Position numbers and translations under genes: made by a program. From NCBI GenBank assembly GCA_025331125.1, contig JAOALB010000208.1:1-64000 (forward strand): 64,000 bases of DNA. The letters run 5' to 3'. Each line of letters opens with the position of its first letter. Position 1 is the first letter of the stretch. Below the pieces are notes generated by a model. The model made no database searches. It had not been told where the DNA came from and was given only the letters and a program-made list of their open reading frames with translations. Origin of the DNA: Mycogone perniciosa. Its lineage: Eukaryota > Ascomycota > Sordariomycetes > Hypocreales > Hypocreaceae. Shown one piece after another: positions 1 to 10,400 of this stretch.

Positions 1-269
1 CGAGGTGCCAAACCGCGCACTCATTTTGTACACTCTTGCGCAAATTAGCCTGTTCTATATGTTATCATAATTTTTTATTTCCATTTCTTTCAAAATGGTT
101 CAGACTATGTCTTCATTTTTATTTTACACATATTTTAGTCGCTTTATAAAAAAAAAAGCGCAGCATCCTTAATATTTATTTACCACTTATTCAAAATAAG
201 ATTTAATTTTATACAAAGTAGTGTTTTACACTAAAGAGTTCTTCCTTTATTCATTCCTGCTTTAATCTT

Positions 270-1147
270 TTGTATTTCTTCTAAACCATCCCTGCTACGC
301 AGACCCCCGGTCATGCTACGCAGACCCTGGGTCTAGCTCGCGCATGAATTTTGTAACAATAAAATCTACTCAACTGAATTGAGAGTGACTTTTTGCCTTA
401 ATATATCCACAATCTAAATTAGATATTAAACTGTTCATTAGGACTTCATCACGTGTATGTTGAGTTATTGAAAATACTAATTGTACTCCTGCTCCTACTT
501 TAGTGTTAGTCTTATAAGTATTAATATAAAAACATCCTTCAGCACTTGTAAAACCTACTAATCAATTAGTGGCGTGCCTACTACAGATGCTTGATTTCAA
601 GTTACAGGTTTGATTGCGGCAGTTACTAGCTTGCGCAGGGAAAGCATTCTTTAAAGCATCTGATAAACCATTGTTTAATGAGGCTTTTAATGATACAATT
701 TTCATTAATCCCTCTTTATGCGTAGCGCGTAGCACAAATGATTTTTATCTTTAACTATGTTATAAGCTTCCGCCCTTTTATGCAAAGCAGGCGTGCCTCA
801 AAACAGCATAAAATCTTCTGATTTTTTAGTTCTTAAAGGATACTTATTAAAGTGGTCTATCACTACTTGTAATTCTTTAATAGATTCAATTTGAAATTGA
901 AATGCATCTTCATTTAATTTATAAATGTTACCTGCATTAAAATAATTTTTTACTTGTTCTAAGACAGATTGATCTTTTCTATGTAAACTTATTTGAGCAC
1001 GTAATTTAATTACTCAACTGCAGCGCAGCCCAGGCTGCCGCGCAGCCGAGGGGCCGTTTTTACTTTTATCGTTTCTAACAATAGAAATTCAAAAGCTTCG
1101 TGCGTAGCTACTAAAAGTCCAGTAATAATTCAAGGATGAATAGTCAT
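270..1147 (-). pseudogene. LAGLIDADG endonuclease broken by GC-rich insertions
   Basis: Reading all frames with UGA as Trp gives a scattered double-LAGLIDADG protein. Pieces include HPWIITG, SFWISIVRNDKSKNG, a KYPLRTKKSEDF stretch, and the second motif WLVGFTSAEGCFYIN near 530-575. Frame changes coincide with GC-rich insertions at about 1099-1116, 1018-1055, 775-800, 716-735 and 630-642, and another GC cluster at 285-345 ends the ORF. The gene appears dead. It sits downstream of rps3 within the rnl intron. Confidence 0.75.
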
Positions 1148-1159
1148 ATTATTGTTTAT

Positions 1160-1240
1160 TGTTAATAAAAATAAAAATCTCGTAAATTGTTATACTTTTT
1201 AATATTAGAAATGTAAATTTCACAAAATAAATAGAAAATT
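1160..1240. repeat. Leader repeat, copy 1
   Basis: About 80 nt nearly identical to segments at 27841-27965 and 63531-63663. The other two copies lie upstream of an unknown ORF and of atp9. Here it sits between rps3 and the decayed endonuclease. This copy lacks the GCTTGC-rich end that follows the others. Confidence 0.85.
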
Positions 1241-1342
1241 CTTTAGAACTAAGCACCATAAAATATTTACTTTATGATGTTGTAAAGTTTATAGAAATAA
1301 TAAAAAGCAGTCGCTTGCTAAGCAGGGGTCGTAAAGCTAAAT

Positions 1343-2710
1343 CTATTTCCCTGAGATTCACCCTTTAACTGCAAAAGCTCCTATACGACGCTTTGATTTA
1401 GATAATGAATAAGTTACATTAGATTTAGAGTTTCCTCTAAATAAAACTGAACTTAAACGTTTAAAAGAAGAATCTACATTTTTCAATCCACCTTTTCATT
1501 TTAATGAATAAATAGATCTATCCGCTCTATAACGTTTAGTTAATCTACCTTTAACTTCTAATCTTATACCTCCCATATTTTTATAACCTATAGAATTGTA
1601 GATTAGATTATGGATTTTTTTATTATTATCTTTAGAACTTGCTTTTCCTGCTGCATCAGCTACATTATGTATTTCATTTAATAATTTCTCTAAATTATTA
1701 TTATTATTTAAATTAGAAATTATATTTAAATCTTTATATTTATCTAAGAATAAATCAATATTTTTTTGTCCTTTTACTAAAGTTCTTTCTTTTATTGTAT
1801 TTATTTTAGGTAAATATGCTCTATTTAATATACTAAACATACTTTTTATGTAATTCATTTTCTTTTTTCTTAATTTTAATGCTAAAGCATTAGTAAAAAG
1901 ATCTGTATTATATGCAATAGATTTTAAGTTTATTATATTATATTCTATTTTCTTTCCTATTATTTTGTTTAATATATTACTTAATATAGGTAAAAGTGTT
2001 AATTTATTAAATTTATATTGATTAAGAGAATACATTAAATCATACTTTCTTAATAATTTTAAATGTGTTCTTCAATATTTACTAATAATTACACTTCAAA
2101 TTTTTCTTAAATAAAGATGTTTTAATTTTATAAATTTATTTAAATATTCTAATTTATATCTTAAAAATCTTTTTTTAGTTATTTTATCTGATATAAAAAC
2201 ATATTCATCTTTATGTTTATTTAATATATCATATATTTTAGATATGTTATTTTTATATAATAAGAAATAACGTTTTATTAAATTTTGACTTATTTTTTTA
2301 TTTATTTTGAAATATTTTCTTTTCAAAACTTTCTTTTCTCTATTTACTGTGAATAAAGTAATTATCGCTTTATTATTTGTATGTTTAATTTCAGCGTTAC
2401 TTACATATATTCTTCTTAAGAATGTACGTCTTCTTCTAAGTAATATAAATTTCTTAGATCCTACATATTTATGATCTTTAAAGTATAAATTAAAATAACT
2501 TTGAATTATTTTATTAATATTTACATCATTAGCAGGTATATTTTTTAACATATTTTTGTTATAACAATAAATAATATTTTTTCATTCTTTAGAAAAAGAA
2601 GGTAAATATTTTGTTTTTCCAATATCTCCTACTTTTTTTCTTAAAGCAACTGTTTTAGGATTATTATTTAAATTGTTATTAAATATTTTCATATTAAGAT
2701 TCTTTTTCAT
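1343..2710 (-). CDS. rps3: Mitochondrial ribosomal protein S3
   Basis: A 455-aa ORF in code 4 with three internal UGA Trp codons. It is rich in Lys, Asn and Ile, as fungal mitochondrial Rps3 is. The C-terminus has the characteristic GGIRLEVKGRLTKRYRADRS region and ends GAFAVKGWISGK before TAG. The start ATG at 2708-2710 is the first in frame; the ATG 18 nt further on is an alternative. Its product is a small-subunit ribosomal protein near the mRNA entry site. It lies within the rnl intron and is presumably expressed from it. It has no intron or GC insertion of its own. Confidence 0.93.
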
Positions 2711-5415
2711 TATAATTTTATTACAATTAATTTATTTTACTTTTTTCTTTAAAATATGTTTAATAAAAATGTTGGGTGGTATTAAAGGATTATTGTTTAC
2801 TGCATATAACTCACCTTATAGTCGTTGAACGTTTTTATCTTAAAATATATGCTAAGATAAACTTCGCTTCAAGTTTACTATTATTAGTAATTCTTGAAAT
2901 TTACCCAATATGTATTAATAATTTTATTTTATTTTTAAATAAAATATTAAAGGACAAACATCCCTAGCGTAGCTTTTCCAATAATCCAAGATCTTTCCTT
3001 GTTGCATCTTGTGATCCTATGCCCTGCTTACGCAACTGTAAGATTTGTCGATAATCAAACAGTAAGGCAAGATTTAGCCGTTGAGCTTTTTAGATATTAA
3101 ACGCATAACTATTATAAATAATAGCTAAAAAATATTAGAAAAATATTTCATAATATTTTCAATTATCTCTAATTTCTATATAGTGAAAATCTTACCTAAT
3201 CTTAAATATATATACATAAAATGCAAATATATTTAATTATATACGATTAAAAATAGTTAAACTACTCAAAATAGCAAACAAAATAATTATAAATTTTTAG
3301 ACACTCCTGTTTACTCTTTACAGGGTCTGTGCCCCACATAAACTGTCCCCTAGCGATAGTTCCTTACCAAAGGGTACTTATTTATTATAAAATAAATAAG
3401 TTGAATTAGGTTGATTTACTAAAATGAGCTATAAAATAATTTAAAGAATATAATTAAGAAATTAATTATAAACTACTCATAATCCTAAACCAATTCATTC
3501 ATATGAAAAAAGAATAAAGGTTTCTCATTGTCATATTTGTCAATTACCTTATATTCTGAAAATCGTTTATCATACTCTATAATTAGTGACAGTAAAGCTG
3601 CATAGGGTCTTCTCGTCTAACTAGAGGTAAGCTGTATCTGCACAGCTATTCCAATTTCACTGAGTCAATCATAGAGACAGCTGTTGTATCGTTACACCAT
3701 TCATGCAAGACCGCATTTAACGGCCAAGGCATTTCGCTACCTTAGGACCCTCACGTTAAGGCCGCCTTTAACCGGGGTTTCCGTCAACATCAAATATTAG
3801 TATATTCAATTATATCTGTTAACCAGCCGGCACCGGGCAGATATCACACTTTATACTTAGATTTTTTATCTTTCAGCAAAGTGCTGTGTTTTAATTAAAC
3901 AGTCGTACAACATTATTTCATGCTTCTTCCTCTTTACTTGATATTCATCAAGAATAATGAGCCCTCCTTATTCCGAAGTTACGGTAGTCAATTTGCCGAG
4001 TTCCTTTATGATTGTTAGCTCATTTACGCCTTCGTATTCTCTACTAGCTTACTTGTTTCAGATTCTAGGTACGGTTATTTTATTTGTTATTTAATAACAA
4101 ATATATTACTATTTTTCCAGCACATTTTACACTAAAATGTTGTTTTTAGTAATAAAGATTTTCTCATCGTCTAAATCTTTAGATTATATAAACTTAGAGG
4201 CCGTTACTTAATTCTATCCATAAGCTTAAGGCGGAAAATTTTCTTTTAGTTACTCATGTCACCATTCTCACTTGAGTTAAATTACTATAATTTTATTTAA
4301 AAAATCAAATTCATACTTTAGCTCAACGTTCTGCTACCCCATTTAATTACAATTAATATATTTATTGTAATATATTATGGACAAGGTTTCGGTATATTGT
4401 TTAGATCCGTTATATTTTCGATGCTTTTATAACTTAACAAGCGCTCTGTTACGAGGTCATAAAATTATGGCTGCTTCTAAGCCTATCTCCTTGTCGACTT
4501 AAATAAAAACCTTCTTAATTTCACTTAACAAATAATTTAGGAACCTTAACTCTTGTTCTGGGCTGTTTCCCTTTTGACATACAACCTTATCATTCTATGT
4601 CTGATAATTTAAGACATATCTTTGCCATTCCGAGTCTACATACTCACTGATAAAATCTTCATGATCCCCCAATTTGTACAAAATAAAACATTAAAATGTC
4701 TTGTCTGAGATTAAATTCTGTACCTGCTAAGATATTTACTTAAATTGCCTACTATTATAGGTTTCGCAGAAAACCAGCTATCCTAGTCAGTGTTGTCTTT
4801 CACTACACCTACCACAGTTCTTCCGAGATTTTTGCTACAATCACCGGTTCGGACTTTTATAATCCTGACTGTGGTAAAATCACCAGGCTTCGGGTCTAAC
4901 TTTAGACACTATATCGTTATTTTAACGTTCGGTTTAACTACGTGTTATCTCGCATCTAACGTTAACTTGGTGACCCATTATGCAAAAGGTACGTTCTTTA
5001 TTTCGAACTGCTTATAAAACTACTATTTTTATTTTATTTCCCTCATGGTACTTTTCACTATCGCTTATGTATCATATTTAGCCTTTGAGGAAGGTTCCCC
5101 ATTATGTTTAAACAGTTTTTAAACCGTTTTACTTATTAGGCTGCTCTACTTTCGCTCACGCTATTCATAGAATCTCTTTTGATTTCTTTTCCTAAAGTTA
5201 CTAAGATATTTCAATTCACTTCGTTTATTACAAAATTTCTCTTAGAGTTTATATAATTATAGGATAAATATCCTATATATATAAATAATTCTCTTTAATA
5301 CATAGCTTAAATTCCATAATAGTTTCTTTATATACTTATATATTTATAAGTAATAGTTATATATCATTTATTTTACTTTAACAAATAAAGACTATATTGC
5401 TAATAGTTCTAAAAA

Positions 5416-5488
5416 TCGGATTATTATGATTCGAACATAACTGGTTCCCGTCCCAAACGAGATGCCTAACCTACCCGGCCCTAATCCG
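5416..5488 (-). tRNA. trnP: tRNA-Pro (UGG)
   Basis: Full cloverleaf: acceptor CGGATTA/TAATCCG, D stem GCC/GGC, anticodon arm TCTCG-TTTGGGA-CGGGA, T arm TTATG-TTCGAAT-CATAA. The anticodon is TGG. It lies immediately upstream of rnl, its usual place in this group. Confidence 0.93.
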
Positions 5489-5541
5489 GGGTTATGTTTA
5501 TTTTATACGCTATTATTAATGGATAGTCATTTTAATTGTAA

Positions 5542-5613
5542 CAAGAGTACTTGGATTCGAACCAAGAATTTGAAGGTTGAAGCTTCCTATTTTACCAATT
5601 AAACTATACTCTT
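5542..5613 (-). tRNA. trnW: tRNA-Trp (UCA)
   Basis: Acceptor AAGAGTA/TACTCTT, anticodon loop CTTCAAC with anticodon TCA, T loop TTCGAAT. The UCA anticodon reads both UGA and UGG, consistent with the UGA Trp codons in every gene here. One mismatch occurs at the top of the anticodon stem. Confidence 0.92.
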
Positions 5614-5621
5614 ATTTTAGA

Positions 5622-5708
5622 CAGAGAATATCCGATTCGAACGGATGTAGCTATTAAAAACCTAGTAAAACTCAAACTTACCGCCTTAAACCACTCGGCC
5701 AATTCTCT
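5622..5708 (-). tRNA. trnS: tRNA-Ser (UGA)
   Basis: Class II tRNA of 87 nt with a long variable arm; acceptor AGAGAAT/ATTCTCT, anticodon arm GTAAG-TTTGAGT-TTTAC, anticodon TGA, reading UCN codons. Confidence 0.92.
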
Positions 5709-5731
5709 TTTTTTTAATTCTTTTTTTTTCA

Positions 5732-5794
5732 TAGCCCTTAGCTTTAGCTTTAGCTTTAGCTTTAGCTTTAGCTTTAGCTATAGCTTTAGCTTGC

Positions 5795-5831
<37 letters not shown>
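5732..5831. repeat. Compound AGCTTT/GCA tandem repeat, copy A
   Basis: After TAGCCCTT come several AGCTTT hexamers, then a junction ATAGCTTTAGCTTGCGCA, then about a dozen GCA triplets ending in CATGG. The same block occurs at 40934-41034 and, inverted, at 52755-52848. It fills the spacer between trnS and trnI. Confidence 0.95.
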
Positions 5832-5859
5832 GGCCACGAATATCCTTCGACTACATTTC

Positions 5860-5931
5860 TAATTCCTCAGCGAATCGAACGCTGATGATATTCTTATCAA
5901 GAATACACTTTACCTATTAAGTTAAGGAATC
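5860..5931 (-). tRNA. trnI: tRNA-Ile (GAU)
   Basis: Acceptor GATTCCT/AGGAATT with one G-U pair, anticodon arm TATTC-TTGATAA-GAATA, anticodon GAT, T arm CAGCG-TTCGATT-CGCTG. A degraded copy of its 5' half occurs at 6371-6402. Confidence 0.92.
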
Positions 5932-6178
5932 TTATATATACATATAGGTACTTGCGCACTTATGAATGTATATATATTACTAAGTTATTTTACTGGCCAT
6001 GCGCAAGCTAGGCCTACTAAATAAAAATTTACATTATGTCCTCTGGCTTCTTAGTTTTTACTTCGTGTCAACTAATAAGTAAAAACCCAGGCCTCAGGGC
6101 TTTAAAGCCGAGGCCTGCAAAGCAGGGGCACAAATTAAATTATTTATATTATCACTAGGATAGCTTTAGCTTGCGCAG

Positions 6179-6284
6179 CACAAAATTTATTATACAGACA
6201 CAGATAGTATTGTTACTTATATTAAATTCCCTGAATTATTAGTAGGTAATAAATTAGCGAACTTAAATATCATTCTTCGTTTTC
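6179..6284 (+). pseudogene. Possible relic of plasmid-type family B DNA polymerase
   Basis: The plus strand reads open for about 35 codons: HKIYYTDTDSIV, then TYIKFPELLVGNKLANLN. YTDTDS is the motif C signature of protein-primed family B DNA polymerases of fungal mitochondrial linear plasmids, and in that family a Leu/Gly-rich stretch follows as here. An AGCTTGCGCAGC element abuts the start and a GC palindrome follows at 6290. It is on the strand opposite to all resident genes. Only a fragment remains; chance resemblance is possible. Confidence 0.5.
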
Positions 6285-6289
6285 TTTTC

Positions 6290-6314
6290 CCTAGCTTGCG
6301 CAGCGCAAGCTAGG
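6290..6314. repeat. GC palindrome element
   Basis: A 25-nt perfect inverted repeat: 11-nt arms CCTAGCTTGCG and CGCAAGCTAGG around CAG. An identical copy is at 41044-41068. Confidence 0.95.
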
Positions 6315-6370
6315 AGTTAGTACCCCTCCTCTGCGAAGACAGGGATAAGGGTGATGGAATATGAAAAAAA

Positions 6371-6402
6371 AAATGCACTTTACCCGTTAAGTTAAAGAAT
6401 TT
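6371..6402 (-). pseudogene. Fragment of tRNA-Ile 5' half
   Basis: The minus strand ATTCTTTAACTTAACGGGTA, then AAGTGCATTT, matches the trnI 5' half (ATTCCTTAACTTAATAGGTA, then AAGTGTATTC) at most positions. It covers the acceptor and D arm only and lies just downstream of trnV. Confidence 0.75.
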
Positions 6403-6475
6403 TGAGCAATAAAGGATTTGAACCTTTAACATTTTGTGTGTAAAACAAACGTTCTACCAATTGAACTAATTCCTC
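6403..6475 (-). tRNA. trnV: tRNA-Val (UAC), overlapping the nad6 reading frame
   Basis: Acceptor GAGGAAT/ATTGCTC with one G-G mismatch, D arm GTTC-AATTGGTA-GAAC, anticodon arm TTTGT-TTTACAC-ACAAA, anticodon TAC, T arm AAAGG-TTCAAAT-CCTTT. The nad6 frame stays open into this gene. Confidence 0.88.
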
Positions 6476-7145
6476 TATTACGTTCTTGTTTTATAGTTAT
6501 GATTATAGCACCTGTCATCGCTAATAGTAAAATAAAACTAGCAATGAATAATCACATATTATAAGAAGTATATAAAATATTTCCTATAGTAGAGATATGA
6601 CTAGTTTCAACCATATTTCCGTCTCAACTATTACTTGTTACGAACATAACATTAGCTGTATTTATATCTAAATTTTTACTTATATGAGTAATTATATCAT
6701 TATATTTACTTGTGGGTAAATAATATATTATATTACTTAATTTATTGTTATAACTATTTATTATAGCTATATAATAAGGCAGTAATTGGAATAAAGCATA
6801 ATTTAATAATATTGTTATAAATAATGCTAAAGGAACACTATTTCTATTATTACTTTGTAATTCACTTGTTCTTATATTAATTAACATTAAAATAAACAAG
6901 AATAATATAGATACGGCTCCTATATAAACTATTAAGTAAGAAAAACCTATAAAAGTTAATCCAGATAATATTAAATATACAGATATAGAAGCAAATAATC
7001 CTATTAATGATAATAGAGATGCTATAGGATTTTTGTTAACTATAACTGCTATTCCAAATAATAATGCTATTACACTTAGTACATCTAAATACTCAATTGT
7101 ATATCCATTAGATAAAATATCATAAATGGCAAATAATTGATTCAT
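6426..7145 (-). CDS. nad6: NADH dehydrogenase subunit 6
   Basis: Membrane subunit of complex I. The ORF starts ATG at 7145 (MNQLFAIYDI). It shows several hydrophobic helices, including LSVIALLFGIAVIVNKNPIA and the conserved GLTFIGFSYLIVYIGAVSIL, and near the C-terminus FILLLAMTGAIIITIKQE. An in-frame UGA at 6624 is read as Trp. After TIKQERN the frame continues through 50 nt of trnV to a TAA at 6426, giving 239 aa. The family is usually slightly shorter, so the true end may differ. It has no intron. Confidence 0.9.
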
Positions 7146-7233
7146 GAATTTTTCTTATTTAACCTAATAATAGGGAGAATGTAAAGAATACTGAATAATA
7201 TATATAGCTAATTAACGTTAAGCAATTCACGAA

Positions 7234-7304
7234 TACGGATAGTCAGACTTGAACTGACACACGCCGAGTGGAAATCGGTAAGTCTACCATTAACCTATAT
7301 CCGT
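7234..7304 (-). tRNA. trnG: tRNA-Gly (UCC)
   Basis: Acceptor ACGGATA/TATCCGT, anticodon loop TTTCCAC with anticodon TCC, T arm GTCAG-TTCAAGT-CTGAC. It lies between cox3 and nad6. Confidence 0.92.
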
Positions 7305-7346
7305 TTTTAGAGAAATTCTCTAAATTATTTTTGTGTATTACCATAT

Positions 7347-7395
7347 CCCCCTAGCTTGCGCAGCAAGCTAGGGGTCGCTTGCTAATCCAAAGGAT
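7347..7395. repeat. GC palindrome with 22-nt tail
   Basis: CCCCTAGCTTGC...GCAAGCTAGGGG palindrome followed by TCGCTTGCTAATCCAAAGGA. The same palindrome-plus-tail unit recurs at 39772-39826, and the tail alone, inverted, at about 58328-58352. Confidence 0.92.
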
Positions 7396-7432
7396 ATGGA
7401 AAAAGGAGCCCTGAATTTTCTTTTATTAAATA

Positions 7433-10400
7433 TTAAGATCCTCAATAGTACATAGATACATATAAGAATAATCAAACAACATCTACAAAATGTCAGTATA
7501 ATATTCCAGCTTCGTAACCAAGATGGTGATGATCTGTTAAATGGTATGCCATTATTCTTCATAATGCTACAGATAAGAAGATTGTACCTACAATAACGTG
7601 GACATGATATTATCAATAACTTTCATTATTGTTTAGACTATGTAATCTTATTAGTGCTTATCAAATTAATGATAATTAATAAGTAGAGTTTTATGCTATT
7701 CTTTTACTTATTTTAAGTAACATAATATTTATTAGCTAGTCGTTGAACCTTTATATATTGAATATAAACAATATATACTTGGCAGCAAGTTTTCTTTTAT
7801 TGTTAGGTAAAATAAAAGACTTTCTTGCTATTAACTCTATTGATTTTTAATACATTTACAAATTAATTTAATACAAAAGCGTAACCTTTATAAGGTTTAC
7901 CTGAATTTAAGCATTCTTTGATATATTTACGAGATATGTTAAGATCTTTTGCACATTCAGACATACTGTTATACATTTTACTTTGGTTGTCTTTAATTGC
8001 TATAATTTTTGTTGAATCACTAACTAATTTATTAGTATTTCTGTGATATCTATTATTATTTATTATTTCATAAGGACTATCAGTTAAATAAAGTTTAGAT
8101 ATTAAACTATCTATTTCTCTCATAGAAATCAATTCTTTATCTTTAAGTAAATTACTGTTAGTTGTTAATCTATATTTATTCATATGTAGCTTGATAGCAT
8201 CAAATATAAATTTACCTTCTGAAGTAGTATGATAACCTTTATGATAAATATCTACTAATTTAAATCATAGTAAAAAATCTTTATGTTTTAATGTTTTTAA
8301 TATAACATTGTCATCGTGGTACATTAAAGGTATTAAATTTTCTCTTAATTCTTGAATTTTATTTAGTTCTAATATTATAGTAGGATTTTTGTCCACTCTA
8401 GATGAAGTATATAAAACTTTACCTGTATTTAAGAATTCTCTTATTCTATTATATAATTCTAATTCTTTTATATTATTTTCTAACCTGAATCTAGGTATAT
8501 ATTTATTTGTAGAAAAAGTCGCTTCTCCATCTATAAACCCGGCTAGTCAAAATTTGGTTATTTTTATTTTATCTATAATAGAACTAGGTATTCATTTGTC
8601 CGACATATTTTGCATTTCCTTTTGAAGGTTTATGATTTCTAATTTATTAGCATCAGATAATTTTTTATTATCTCTTTTTAATTCTACTGCTTTCGCAAAT
8701 GATACAAAATGATGATACTTTGAACTATTAAGATTAACGTAATTAAAGATAGGAATTATTACATATAACAAAGAGTTTAAATCATTAACAAAATAATTAA
8801 CTTTGCCTTTTGATTTAGAAATATGTCCACATTTTAATGTATTCATAATATATTCTAATACTTCAATTTCATCTTCATGAAGACCTATTTGATATGTATA
8901 TTGAACATATTTAAATGTATTATCTTTTAAATCAGTAATTTTAATATTAAAATTACCTTCTGCATCGGTAAATCCTGCTAATCATTCTAGAAATTGTTTA
9001 TCTAAAAAATAACTATCCTTAGAATCAGGTAAAGTAATACATAATTTATCTTGAGAACTAATATTATATGTTTGTTTTGTATTAAATAATGTATGTATGT
9101 ATATAAAAAGGGCTACACAAATTAACCCATGGAAACCTGTCCCGAAGAAGAAACATGTACCGAATACACCATCACTTATTGTGAATGAAGAAACGCTATA
9201 TTCTACTCCTTGGAATAAAGTAAATACTAAAGCTAATATTACTGTGAAAATAGTTCCATATAAAGCTCCTGATCTTTCACCTTTTATTAAAGAATGAACT
9301 AAGTACGAAGTATCCCATTAGGATAGTATCGCCTCTTTCCCGAACCCAGCGGGATGCTTTCGCATCACTAGGCTCTCCGCAAAATGCATTATTTACTTTT
9401 AATTTTCTTGTTATCTCTATGATGTGACATATGACATTCTCTACACAAAGGAATCTGTTTTCTGTTTGCACGTGCCATCAGTTTGTCCAGGGAGCTTAAC
9501 TTGGGGTTAAGGTCTTTCATGTGTCTAACGTGATGCATTTCCACTCTGTATTCAGATCCACAGTTAGCGCATTCCAAGTCATCAAGAGTTGATATGGATA
9601 CTGATCCGTATAGGGCCTTGATTATTGGAGTACTGTTAGTAAGGAAACTTAGGGTAACCTTATAACTTGGAACTAGAAAGCTATACTCTTTAGTTTTCTT
9701 AGGGTTCTTGCTATCTGTTTGTGTGATAGTTAGGTTCGGTCCAAACTTGTTATATACTTTTGCCATAGTTCCTAGAGAGTATTTTGTAGCCAATAGTTTT
9801 GCGCAGGATTGTTTTAACACATGACCTACTCTACTAGCTACTCTAGGATAGTTGTGTGCAAATTTGTAATAGTTTAGATATCCTCTAAATACTGAGTTGT
9901 ACATATGAATTATCTGACGATGTTCTAGAGGCATTCAAACCATCTTAGGGCAGGATTCATTATTTCTCATAAAGTCCGCGTTGTGTAGCTTATTCAAAAT
10001 TCTCTGTATTGGGGCCTCCAATCTCAGTTTTTTAGAGTTTCTTTTAAGTACGTTGTTGTGGCTTGTACGAGCATAGCTGTATTCTCTGGCTCTTTTGATG
10101 ATAGTACCTAGGAACAAGGCTTTTGAGTTGTTCAAATTTGTGATCTTGGTTTTTGATTCACTTAGTGTTAGTCCCATTTCTGTTAAACAATTTTTTACTT
10201 GGGCTAGTATTGCCTCGGTTTCCTTTAATGTACCTTTCACACCGATGATTCAGTCATCCGCATATCTTACATATGACAGTTTTTTAAATCCGGGATGTTC
10301 GAAGTCCATAGCAGGGAATTGTTTAGCTTCTATGGATAATTTACGCACTAGTTCCATATTCCCCTTCTTTTTAGCTCTAGATATCTTACTGTGATATAAA

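Larger units (their letters stand above)
55..2959 (-). mobile_element. Group I intron in rnl (mL2449 site) carrying rps3
   Basis: The exon sequence GGGAT ends at 2960 and AACAGG resumes at 54; the intron ends in G. The P7 motifs are split: GTTCAACGACTA near 2818-2829 and AAGACATAGTCTGAACC near 95-111. rps3 and a decayed LAGLIDADG gene lie in the large loop between them. Carrying rps3 in an intron at this LSU site is the standard Pezizomycotina arrangement. Splice sites follow from LSU homology and the U/G rule. Confidence 0.9.
1..5390 (-). rRNA. rnl: Large subunit mitochondrial rRNA, 3' end outside window
   Basis: The minus strand carries recognisable LSU rRNA landmarks in order. GTGAATTGAAATATCTTAG lies in domain I near 5210, AAGACCCTATGCAGCTTTAC near 3600-3620, and AAAGCTACGCTAGGGAT at 2960-2976. 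After an intron the sequence resumes with AACAGGCTAATTTGCGC and GTTTGGCACCTCG at 1-54, the region after E. coli position 2449. Exons visible are about 2960..5390 and 1..54; roughly the last 500 nt fall outside. The 5' end is estimated from where conservation fades and may be off by about 50 nt. A rearranged copy of two internal segments lies at 46052-46304. Confidence 0.93.
5932..6370. other. Spacer made of GC elements and relics
   Basis: No intact gene. It holds a GC palindrome at 5995-6014, a 30-nt hairpin at 6088-6117 (arms CAGGCCTC and GAGGCCTG around GGCTTTAAAGCC), an AGCTTGCGCAGC unit at 6169-6180, a possible DNA polymerase relic at 6179-6284 and another palindrome at 6290-6314. Confidence 0.8.

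Noticed and set aside
4790..5017. Plus-strand ORF of 75 codons
   Set aside because: It lies inside conserved rnl sequence on the opposite strand and has no protein-like features.
5732..5831. CRISPR-like array
   Set aside because: Units are contiguous 6-nt and 3-nt tandem repeats with no spacers; it is a compound microsatellite.
8389..9297. Plus-strand ORFs opposite cox3 exon 3 and its intron ORF
   Set aside because: Antisense shadows of LAGLIDADG and cox3 coding sequence.
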